NCBI GenBank assembly: GCA_023381535.1
Contig: JAMCSN010000294.1
Coordinates: forward strand, 1-43,510
From: Bacteroidota bacterium
Lineage (GTDB): Bacteria; Bacteroidota; Ignavibacteria; Ignavibacteriales; Melioribacteraceae
Direction: 5' to 3'
Length of the DNA: 43,510 bases
Numbering within the stretch: the stretch's first letter is position 1; each line of letters opens with the position of its first letter. Below, one piece after another: positions 26,400 to 33,993 of this stretch. Position numbers and translations under genes: made by a program. The notes under the pieces were generated by a model. The model was not told the DNA's origin. It did no database searches and worked only from the letters and a program-made list of their open reading frames with translations.

Positions 26400-28757
26400 T
26401 CATTCCGTAACTTTTTTCAGTTCTCTTGTGTGCTTGTAAAACTCGTCGAGCGTTAACTCTCTCAAGAAATTAATTCCTTTAGCTGCTCTCATTCGTGGAT
26501 GAGGATGCTTCAGGAAGAAATCCCTTCCCAAACATTCTCTCAACACGTTGTACTGTTCTACATGTATTCGCTGAACTAAACGATTGAACGGTCCATCATA
26601 TTCCCAGCTTGGGAAGCTTGCACCTTTTTGAGAGCTAAAACTTTTCATGAAAGTGTTTTCAAGAATGGCAAACGAATTCAAACTTACCGGCACATAAATA
26701 TTTGCTTCTGCCGGATGGAAACGATACCAAACATTTCTGTATCCCCAAATTTTAATATTCTTATTGCCGGAATGTTTTTCGTATAGCTGCAGCGCTTCGG
26801 ATACCGTCTGCATTACTTTGTAATGAGTATCGGGTCCGCTTCCTTCGGGATCAAATGCCACGGTAACAATTGTCGGCTTAATTTTCTTCATCAACTCAAA
26901 AACCGGAATGACGTCTCTGTTGATTTGCGGCACTTCGGTGAAAATATCTCCTTGATAAAATCCGAGACGCAGATGCGACACGTCTTCAACACTGAAACCG
27001 AAATAACGCCAGAAAATTTCGCTCTCAAATTCCCTCTGCATTCCTTTTAAAATTTGTACATAGGAAATGTCTTTCTTGCCGGGGTATTGAGTTTTGAAAT
27101 AATTTATTAATTCATTCACTCTGTCTTTAAGATAAACGAAGCTGTCTTCTTCATAAACTTCCATAATGTTTCTGAGAGTTCTTCTTGCTTGTCCTTCGTC
27201 TTGAAGAGTCCGGCTGTGCCCCGCTACTCCATCGAGGTACATCATCACATCACGGTTTTTTCCATCAATATTTCCGCGGGTAAAATCAAGCTCATCAAAC
27301 TTTTGGGAGAATATATTTGAACTTAGAAAGCTGAGAAGAGTTTCCATCAAGTTCAGCATGAATGAATTTGTTACAGCAGTAAATCCGCTTGTCATGTAAG
27401 CGAAGTGATGCTTGTTCGAAGGATTTCTAACAAGATGAGCTATATACGGCAGATATGCCAATTCAATATCGTCGTGATGAGGCGCTGTGTGAAGTATAAC
27501 TTCGTTATCAACTGTTTCCATTCCTTTCATCAGACGTGTTACTACGTTCTCTTCGATTGTCTTCGTAATTTCAGCTGAATTGCCGCCAAGCGTTTTCAAA
27601 ACGTGACTAGTGATTTTATTTTCTTCCAAATCTTTGTTTGTCAGCTTTGAAAGTTTTTTCTTTTTATCTACGACAAGATTGATGATGCCTCGTTCAATTG
27701 ATTGCTGAGTTAAAGGAGACTCATTCAACACTTCAACAAACCTTCTCTCACTCAATCTTAAAGCCGCACCGTTGGTCAAGAAGAAGCGGGAATTGTTCAG
27801 CTTTTGCAACGCAGTCGCCGGATAAGTATTTGATTCCGTATTCTGAACCGAATCCCTTACAATGTTTGCTTTAGCTTCTCCCGCAGCAATTATTATTGCC
27901 GTTGCATTCGTGTTGTGCGTAATCGTGTCTAATCCAATCGTGATTACTAATCTATTTCTAGCAACTTCAATTCCGCCAAGGTCGGTTGCAGCCGCGGCTT
28001 GAGTTTCGTAGTTGGTTTCAATTAATCGCGTAGTTGAAAAATGATCGCTTCCCTTCACGTTGAAACCAATATGCCCGTCAGGACCAATGCCGCCAAGGAA
28101 AAATCCGATGCCGCCCGCTGAACGAATTTTCCTTTCGTAATTGGTACAGTACTCGTCAACTATTTCGATTGTTTCTTTTTGCAAACGCTCCACTCTGTTT
28201 GAAGCCCAACGTGTTCTTAACGAAAGATCAACTTTTTGATCAGGAAAGATTTCATTCAATGGAAGATTTTCAGCAGTCGGAATTTCATTTATGTTCATCA
28301 ACAAAGCGTTCTTAGCGTTCAACTTCCACAATCTGAAGTAAAAGTTCAGGATGTAGTAGTAGAAACTGTTGTGCTGTCCACTATCAATAGGATAAAATTC
28401 GTCAATCTGAACAAAACGCAATTTTTCCAACGATGGTTTTTTCTTTCCGTCAATTCCAACATCTTTTAGTATAGCTTGAACGGCGGAAGTGTCCCACTCT
28501 TTCAAAATCTTTGCGACCCACTTAATAAAATGTTCCGGAGTCTTGCCGGTGGGAAGAGATATAACACCCTCCGGATTTTCAATTACCCATTCGATGAACC
28601 GTAATGCTGTTAGCTTTCCTAACTCAGGAAAACTTTCTACTTGTACGATCGGAATTTTCTCTACCGGCTCATAAATTAAATTCTTGCCGGATAATGCAAG
28701 GTAATGCTCTTCAACTTTTGAATGAGTTGTAAATTGTTTCTCGTGCGTTTGCGTCAT
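26400..28757 (-). CDS. nagB: Fusion of glucosamine-6-phosphate deaminase (NagB)-like and PIG-L deacetylase-like domains
   Basis: The protein has 785 residues and no signal peptide, so it should be cytoplasmic. Residues ~50-370 are NagB-like: ISLPTGKTPEHF, the acidic site in VQIDEFYPI and FLGGIGPDGHIGF with the Asp and His of the E. coli D141/H143 pair. The family's next catalytic Glu (FNEP in E. coli) is Val here (FNVKG). Residues ~430-700 are PIG-L-like: HTAPHHDDIEL, matching the zinc motif, and a second His in DPEGSGPDTHYKV. Such fusions occur in Bacteroidota. One attractive reading is that the PIG-L half deacetylates GlcNAc-6-phosphate from MurQ and the NagB half deaminates it, replacing NagA plus NagB; this is inference. 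The gene is bracketed by the two MITE-like repeats. Confidence 0.85.
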   Translation of the reverse strand: MTQTHEKQFTTHSKVEEHYLALSGKNLIYEPVEKIPIVQVESFPELGKLTALRFIEWVIENPEGVISLPTGKTPEHFIKWVAKILKEWDTSAVQAILKDVGIDGKKKPSLEKLRFVQIDEFYPIDSGQHNSFYYYILNFYFRLWKLNAKNALLMNINEIPTAENLPLNEIFPDQKVDLSLRTRWASNRVERLQKETIEIVDEYCTNYERKIRSAGGIGFFLGGIGPDGHIGFNVKGSDHFSTTRLIETNYETQAAAATDLGGIEVARNRLVITIGLDTITHNTNATAIIIAAGEAKANIVRDSVQNTESNTYPATALQKLNNSRFFLTNGAALRLSERRFVEVLNESPLTQQSIERGIINLVVDKKKKLSKLTNKDLEENKITSHVLKTLGGNSAEITKTIEENVVTRLMKGMETVDNEVILHTAPHHDDIELAYLPYIAHLVRNPSNKHHFAYMTSGFTAVTNSFMLNLMETLLSFLSSNIFSQKFDELDFTRGNIDGKNRDVMMYLDGVAGHSRTLQDEGQARRTLRNIMEVYEEDSFVYLKDRVNELINYFKTQYPGKKDISYVQILKGMQREFESEIFWRYFGFSVEDVSHLRLGFYQGDIFTEVPQINRDVIPVFELMKKIKPTIVTVAFDPEGSGPDTHYKVMQTVSEALQLYEKHSGNKNIKIWGYRNVWYRFHPAEANIYVPVSLNSFAILENTFMKSFSSQKGASFPSWEYDGPFNRLVQRIHVEQYNVLRECLGRDFFLKHPHPRMRAAKGINFLRELTLDEFYKHTRELKKVTE

Positions 28758-28779
28758 GTTGATTGCTTGTCTTTCTTAG

Positions 28780-28894
28780 TAAGAGGTTGTCTCAAAAGTG
28801 CTTGCTTGATCATAAAATAGACCGCAGATTACACAGATTCAACAGATTTTCGCAGATTAGATTTTTGATAAACCACTTTTGATACAACCTCTTA
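28780..28894. repeat. MITE-like palindromic element, copy B
   Basis: A 21-base terminal inverted repeat with one mismatch (TAAGAGGTTGTCTCAAAAGTG at 28780-28800, with its partner at 28874-28894) surrounds a centre with CGCAGATT, CACAGATT and AACAGATT words. The outermost TA on both sides could be a duplicated target. It lies between the stop codon of the T9SS amidase gene and the start of the nagB-like gene, and its reverse complement aligns with copy A beyond the other end of that gene. A bidirectional hairpin or terminator effect on the operon is possible. Confidence 0.78.
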
Positions 28895-28898
28895 AAAA

Positions 28899-31304
28899 CT
28901 ACTTGAGTAAAATTAACTTTTTAGTGCTTACAAAATTTCCCGCTTCAAGTCTATAAAAGTATATTCCGCTTGCAAGATGATATTTGTCGGTTGATAGTAG
29001 AATTTTGTAATGACCAGCCTGCTGAAATACGTCCACAAGCGTTGCAACTTCTCTTCCAAGTACATCATAAACTTTTAACGTTACGTTTCCAGCTGCCGGC
29101 AACTGATAACCAATTACTGTAGAAGGGTTAAACGGATTGGGATAATTTTGTTCAAGCTGATATGTAGCAGGCAAACCTTCTGCTAACTTAACATCGGTAA
29201 TGATGTCTGAAGTACAATCGTCAAAAAATAATCTTCCGCTGGTTGATCCAACGCGGGTTTGAACAACGTTAATGCCTTGGAATTGAATTGTACCGCTTCC
29301 GGGAACATCCGTTAGCAATACTTTCTTCAATTTCCATCCGGTCCAGTTGAGCGTGTCAACTTTAACTTTAGCTTCATTTGTTCCTTGACGCAAGAATTTA
29401 TATTCAATAATGTTTTTGCTGTTGTCACCGAATATCCAAACTCCAATGCTAGCTTGCGGGGTGGCAGTCAACAAGATGGGATTAAGCAATGATAAATCTA
29501 TCAAACCGGTGCTATCTGAAAATTGGTAATTAATGTTGCCGGAATATGTCCCGCTTTTCTTTCTTTCTGTAGACAACGAGAAACTTGTCTGGCTCACTGT
29601 AATTCCCTTTGTGTTCGGAGAGTTCAGCGGCGACTGCCAAACATTGTTTGTTTCAAAATCTTCTATAACATTTCCCGTGAACGTGTATCTCTTTTCAGTT
29701 TGGAATTCAATAACAATAGAAGAAGCAAGAGTAACGTATTCAACGTCGCCAATCCCGGCTTTCAAATTTATTCTGTAAGTAGCATCATTGTCTAAAGGGG
29801 TCTTCGGCTCGAACGAGATAAGTCCGTCAACGCTTCCTAAACTTTTCACGGTTGCCGGAATCGAATTACCGTTAGCGTCATTCAGTGAAATTCTTCCGCC
29901 TAAAGTTGTGCCGTCAATTCCCTTTTCAAATTTCACATTTATCAAGACGGTCGTTGAAACATCGGTTAAATTATTAGTTGGATAAGTAGACAATAGTTTC
30001 AGTTCGGACCTGGTCGTAAAGCTAAAAGTCTTGTCCTGATTTAAATGAATTCCAAATATTGACTTAGCATTTCTTGAAATTGAAACCGAGTATTTTGTTC
30101 CCTGTGTTAGGCTTTTACTTGGTATAAAGCTAATCTTCTTAAAATCATTTTCCCATTTGAAATTTCCTGCGATCGTAGGAGAAATGGTGATAGCCTTTTC
30201 AGTTTCCTGGTAGTTCATAAAGTTGCTAAATTCTAAAACAATGTTTGATGTATTACTCACAGCCACCGAACTATCAGCAGGCGAATAATTTACTATTGAA
30301 GGAGGATCTAGAACAGGATTTAGAGACGAAAATTTATCGTAAAATACAGACTCATTCTTTACTGCAGTTACATCCATTGTATCAGGTGGAATTCCGTTGC
30401 TAAATTCAAATATTAGTTTGTAATTACCAGGATTAACATTATCAAAGAGATAATAACCATTGTTAAAGTTGTCACCGTTGTAAACTATTCCTCCTGGTTG
30501 TAATGTAACTTTAACATTATTTATTGGCTTATAACTATCAAAAGTATTAAGCGGAGAATAAGAAGAAGGGACTTTCACTTGAATATCTCTTACAATGCCG
30601 GCAAGAATTCCGGTTTGAAAATTTCCGCCGCTGAAGTATTGAAGAAACGCACGCGCAATTCCCCACGCTTCATGTTTGAGATAACCTTCACTTTTCAATC
30701 TATATGCTTCGGGAAAGTAATCATGAAACGAACCTTCCGATAAAGTACCGGGCATATTCAATCCCTTAAACACACCAAGATACGGCTGACCGGTCCCGTA
30801 AAAATCAAAATCACCGTAAACCATTTTGTTCACGGTTCTATCTGCTTTATTAATATTATCGGCAAGATAATTCGCCATTACGAGCGAACCGGGATAAGTG
30901 GGCGCGTTTGTATGTCCTTGAAAAAGTATCAATGTATAATTTGATTTTGTAGAAGTACCGGTTGCATTGCTGTGAATTGCATGGAAATAGTCCACGTTGT
31001 TGGTATTCGCAATTGCAACGATTTGTGATAGAGGCAAATCGTCCGCAGTGGTGTTTGTCTCACGCGTCATCACAACAGTAGCTCCAAGATTCTGAAGCAT
31101 TGCTTTGAGGTATAATCCCTTAGCTAAATTACCGTCAGATTCCCAAAATACAATTCCATCATCAAGAATAATCTCGCGATCATTTGAATCATGGCCGCCG
31201 TGACCGGGGTTAATACAGATTTTATAACCAGCTAATGATTGTGCGAACAGCGTAATTGTTCCTAAAACAAGAAACGAAATGAGCGTTAGTATAATTTTTT
31301 TCAT
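28899..31304 (-). CDS. T9SS-secreted N-acetylmuramoyl-L-alanine amidase with Ig-like domains
   Basis: The ATG at 31304 (MKKIILTLISFLVLGTITLFAQ) is used instead of the TTG at 31319, which overlaps the upstream gene. Residues ~25-225 are an Amidase_3 zinc domain: CINPGHGGHDS, the Glu in VFWESDGNL, HAIHSNATG and the catalytic Glu in GTLSEGSF. A carboxypeptidase-regulatory-like segment follows (GGIVYNGDNFNNGYYLFDNV), then two SbsA/Big_5-type Ig domains (NIVLEFSNFM, FSFTTRS, IVIEFQTE) and a carbohydrate-binding-like beta region near 550-700. The end is a T9SS type A tail (NYPNPFNPSTVIGYQLP, VYDVLGREV, SGIYFYRLEAG). It should therefore act at or beyond the outer surface, for instance on peptidoglycan of other cells or on released fragments, unlike the periplasmic amidase at 18794. 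Confidence 0.9.
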   Translation of the reverse strand: MKKIILTLISFLVLGTITLFAQSLAGYKICINPGHGGHDSNDREIILDDGIVFWESDGNLAKGLYLKAMLQNLGATVVMTRETNTTADDLPLSQIVAIANTNNVDYFHAIHSNATGTSTKSNYTLILFQGHTNAPTYPGSLVMANYLADNINKADRTVNKMVYGDFDFYGTGQPYLGVFKGLNMPGTLSEGSFHDYFPEAYRLKSEGYLKHEAWGIARAFLQYFSGGNFQTGILAGIVRDIQVKVPSSYSPLNTFDSYKPINNVKVTLQPGGIVYNGDNFNNGYYLFDNVNPGNYKLIFEFSNGIPPDTMDVTAVKNESVFYDKFSSLNPVLDPPSIVNYSPADSSVAVSNTSNIVLEFSNFMNYQETEKAITISPTIAGNFKWENDFKKISFIPSKSLTQGTKYSVSISRNAKSIFGIHLNQDKTFSFTTRSELKLLSTYPTNNLTDVSTTVLINVKFEKGIDGTTLGGRISLNDANGNSIPATVKSLGSVDGLISFEPKTPLDNDATYRINLKAGIGDVEYVTLASSIVIEFQTEKRYTFTGNVIEDFETNNVWQSPLNSPNTKGITVSQTSFSLSTERKKSGTYSGNINYQFSDSTGLIDLSLLNPILLTATPQASIGVWIFGDNSKNIIEYKFLRQGTNEAKVKVDTLNWTGWKLKKVLLTDVPGSGTIQFQGINVVQTRVGSTSGRLFFDDCTSDIITDVKLAEGLPATYQLEQNYPNPFNPSTVIGYQLPAAGNVTLKVYDVLGREVATLVDVFQQAGHYKILLSTDKYHLASGIYFYRLEAGNFVSTKKLILLK

Positions 31305-31311
31305 AGTCGTG

Positions 31312-32232
31312 TTATTCAAACTTTAGAAGTAGTTCTCGAATTTGACCATCGTCGGTATTGTAAAAAATCTCCGAGTTACCGGCTCCCCAGGTAGGATAAA
31401 GTTTAATGTTGTTCTCGTCGGAGGTTAACTTATAGTATTTGCCGCTGTAGTAATTAACAATATATATGTTCGAAGAGATAACTCTAATGCCATCATCAAT
31501 ATCTTTCATGAACAGTATCCAATTGCCGTCCGCCGACCATGAAGGATAATTTGCATAACCGACAACTTTCAAAATGTTTCCGTCAAGATCTGAAACATAA
31601 GTGCCTTTACCGGCAAACGTAAAAAGTAATTTAGTTCTGTCCGACGAAAGTGAAACCCAGATGTAGTTTCCTTCTCCCATAGGCTGCAATTCTTTTTTAG
31701 AACTGTTGTCGGAAATTGTAATGTGATTCCCGTCCACGTAAGCTGTTTTTTGTGCTACAGTGGATTGAACGCTCATCCCTTTATTAATTCTAACCGGTGT
31801 ATTCGTATCATTAACATAACTTTGAAAAACATTTTGCGTGCTTCTACAAATCCTTAAATCCCTAATCCCCTTTTCCAAAACTCGTTTCACTTTGTTTGAA
31901 GTGTTAAATGAACTTAAGGATGTGGTTCTCTTTCCTTTTATGAATTGGTCTTCTCTAAAAATAATTTCGCCGGAGGTTTCATCGAAACTGGGTTCGTAAC
32001 CCGCACTCATTGCGTTGCTGACTTTAATTGTTTTTCCAGTCTTCAGATTTCTTGACCACAGACCTTGGTAATTATTTTTTGTGTACAGCAGGCTAGTTCC
32101 GTCAGGACTTATTGTTGGATAATAGAATCTCCCCTCTCTAAGATTGGTTACCGGTTTGTCTTCAGCAACAGTAACGTTTTGTGCAAATATCGGGAGGCTT
32201 GATAAAACTAATAACAGCAGCACCTTTCTCAT
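31312..32232 (-). CDS. Periplasmic PD40 (TolB-like) beta-propeller protein
   Basis: The protein has 306 residues, a signal peptide (MRKVLLLLVLSSLPIFAQ) and GGAGAG just before the ATG. PD40-type repeats are seen in YPTISPDGTSLLYTKN, YPSWSADGNWILFMKD and YPTWGAGNSEIFYNTD, spaced around a propeller similar in size to the C-terminal part of TolB. It has no enzymatic motif and no T9SS tail. It starts the minus-strand unit with the T9SS amidase, whose ATG lies only seven bases after this stop codon, so the two are co-translated. A role in binding cell-wall material or in amidase export or control is possible but unproven. Confidence 0.8.
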   Translation of the reverse strand: MRKVLLLLVLSSLPIFAQNVTVAEDKPVTNLREGRFYYPTISPDGTSLLYTKNNYQGLWSRNLKTGKTIKVSNAMSAGYEPSFDETSGEIIFREDQFIKGKRTTSLSSFNTSNKVKRVLEKGIRDLRICRSTQNVFQSYVNDTNTPVRINKGMSVQSTVAQKTAYVDGNHITISDNSSKKELQPMGEGNYIWVSLSSDRTKLLFTFAGKGTYVSDLDGNILKVVGYANYPSWSADGNWILFMKDIDDGIRVISSNIYIVNYYSGKYYKLTSDENNIKLYPTWGAGNSEIFYNTDDGQIRELLLKFE

Positions 32233-32338
32233 TTTCTCTCCATGAATATCTTCAACACATAAAATGCAGAATACCTTACAAAAACTGAATGAATCCGGCT
32301 ATTTCGGGAAGCAATTTATAGCTCCTGTCTACAAAACC

Positions 32339-32358
32339 AACTACACAATTAGGTGGTC
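32339..32358. promoter_or_regulatory. Candidate response-regulator operator, site 3 (weaker copy)
   Basis: AACTACACAATTAGGTGGTC keeps one full arm (ACTAC) and a one-mismatch second arm (GTGGT) with the same eight-base spacing. It matches the reverse complement of site 1 at 14 of 20 bases. It lies in the divergent region 32233-32430, 73 bases before the GNAT-murQ operon start at 32431, nearly the distance seen at sites 1 and 2, and 107 bases before the PD40 gene start. Confidence 0.4.
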
Positions 32359-32430
32359 ATCTTACTTTGGAAAATAGTAAATTCTCTCCCGATTTATTGA
32401 TGCAATTAAGGATAACTGCGCGGATGTTAC

Positions 32431-33033
32431 ATGAATTTGCCAATTAGAAATTACCGAACCACCGATCTTCCAAAACTTTATGAAATCTGCCTAAGAACAG
32501 GCGACAGCGGCAAAGATGCCACGCACATTTATAAAGATCCAATGCTTCTTGGTAGTTTTTACGCCGCACCATATGCTGTTTTGCACCCGGAGCTGACTTT
32601 TATCCTAGCTGAAAACGATGTGCCGATTGGCTACATAATCGGTACCGACAATTCGGAAAAGTTTTTCACTCGATCGGAAGAAATTTGGTTTCCGGAACTG
32701 AGGAAAAAATATCCAATGCCGGATGTAAATGATACGTCTGCGGATGCACGAATAATTAGATTAATTCACAAAGGTCACGTTCCTAAGCCGGAGCTGCTTT
32801 CCTACCCCGCTCATTTGCACATTGACATACTTCCAGAAGGACAAGGGAAAGGAATGGGGAAGAAATTGATCGAAACTTTTTCAAACAAACTCAGAGAGAT
32901 GAACGTGCCTGCTCTTCATTTGGAAGTCGGCAAAAGAAATGTCAATGCAATTATGTTTTACGAGAAAACCGGTTTTCATAAAATTATTGAATACGAATAC
33001 TCTATAGCTTACGGAATTATATTATTAAATTAG
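32431..33033 (+). CDS. GNAT family N-acetyltransferase
   Basis: The protein has 200 residues and a GNAT fold. The acetyl-CoA pyrophosphate-binding loop is clear near residues 130-145 (LHIDILPEGQGKGMGKKLI), followed by LHLEVGKRNVNAIMFYEKTGF. The N-terminal half (PIRNYRTTDLPKLYEICLRT, DPMLLGSFYAAPYAVLHPEL) resembles the acetyltransferase-like module of bacterial relatives of the human O-GlcNAcase C-terminal domain, a similarity I recognise only in outline. It is cytoplasmic. It is the first gene of the murQ operon, 33 bases before murQ, so an amino-sugar or wall-derived amine is a plausible acetyl acceptor, though the substrate is not determined. Confidence 0.83.
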   Translation: MNLPIRNYRTTDLPKLYEICLRTGDSGKDATHIYKDPMLLGSFYAAPYAVLHPELTFILAENDVPIGYIIGTDNSEKFFTRSEEIWFPELRKKYPMPDVNDTSADARIIRLIHKGHVPKPELLSYPAHLHIDILPEGQGKGMGKKLIETFSNKLREMNVPALHLEVGKRNVNAIMFYEKTGFHKIIEYEYSIAYGIILLN

Positions 33034-33066
33034 ACTTAGAATAGAATCTTACCTGGATATTTATAA

Positions 33067-33990
33067 ATGAGCGACTCAAAAAAACTTTTCGACGAAATCA
33101 GTTCATTATCAACCGAACAGCGAAACAAAAATTCTATGAACATTGATAATGAATCGATCAGCGGCATTCTAAAAATTATTAACGACGAAGACAAAACCGT
33201 TCCATTCGCGGTAGAGAAAGAATTGCCATACATTGAAAAAGCAGTCGAGATAATTGTTAACGGATTAAAGAACGGCGGAAGACTGCTTTACTTCGGTGCC
33301 GGAACAAGCGGACGGCTTGGAGTGGTTGACGCTTCGGAATGTCCTCCGACTTTCGGAACACCTTTTGGTATGATCGAAGGATTTATCGCCGGCGGAAAAG
33401 AAGCAATGTTCAGAGCGCAGGAAGGCGCCGAAGACAAAGAAGAAAATGGCGCGAATGATGTTATAGCAGCAAAAGTCACCAGCAAAGATGTTGTTTGCGG
33501 AATTGCGGCAAGCAGAAGAACGCCTTATGTAGTCGGCGCTACTAAGAAAGCCCATGAGCTTGGCGCTAAGATTCTATACGTCACGTGCACTCCGCGAAGC
33601 ACATTCAACTTGGGAAATATCGATGTTGCAATTTGTGTGGATGTTGGACCCGAAGTTATTATGGGTTCTACTAGAATGAAAAGCGGGACCGCTCAGAAAT
33701 TGGTTTTAAATATGCTTACAACCGCCTCGATGATACGGCTCGGTAAAATTTATGAGAACATGATGATCGATCTTCAGTTGACTAACAAAAAATTAACCGA
33801 ACGATCCAAAAAAATTATTATGACAATCACCGGCGTTAGCTATGAAGAAGCTGCGGAATACTTGATCAAGTCAAAAGGGCATGTTAAAACCGCTATTGTG
33901 ATGATACAAGCCAAAGTGGATTACGACGAAGCACAAGCGAGATTAAAGAAAGCCAATGGATTTGTTCGCAAAGCAATTTGGAATAAATAG
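33067..33990 (+). CDS. murQ: N-acetylmuramic acid 6-phosphate etherase
   Basis: The protein has 307 residues, full family length. It converts MurNAc-6-phosphate to GlcNAc-6-phosphate and D-lactate in the cytoplasm. The SIS domain shows the sugar-phosphate loop LLYFGAGTSGRLGVVDASECPPTF... in which the Glu of ASECPPT is the catalytic acid, and the second conserved Glu in AQEGAEDKEE. CGIAASRRTPYVVGA and the MGSTRMKSGTAQKLVLNML signature are also intact. The C-terminal MurQ helical region (GVSYEEAAEYLIKSKGHVKT) is present. It links the amino-sugar kinase at 21455 to the NagB-PIG-L fusion at 26400. It lies between two short-spaced genes in a four-gene operon starting at 32431. Confidence 0.97.
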   Translation: MSDSKKLFDEISSLSTEQRNKNSMNIDNESISGILKIINDEDKTVPFAVEKELPYIEKAVEIIVNGLKNGGRLLYFGAGTSGRLGVVDASECPPTFGTPFGMIEGFIAGGKEAMFRAQEGAEDKEENGANDVIAAKVTSKDVVCGIAASRRTPYVVGATKKAHELGAKILYVTCTPRSTFNLGNIDVAICVDVGPEVIMGSTRMKSGTAQKLVLNMLTTASMIRLGKIYENMMIDLQLTNKKLTERSKKIIMTITGVSYEEAAEYLIKSKGHVKTAIVMIQAKVDYDEAQARLKKANGFVRKAIWNK

Positions 33991-33993
33991 AAT

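Noticed and set aside
26289..28894. Insertion sequence with transposase
   Set aside because: The terminal repeats look transposon-like, but the enclosed gene is a sugar-phosphate enzyme and no transposase is encoded.
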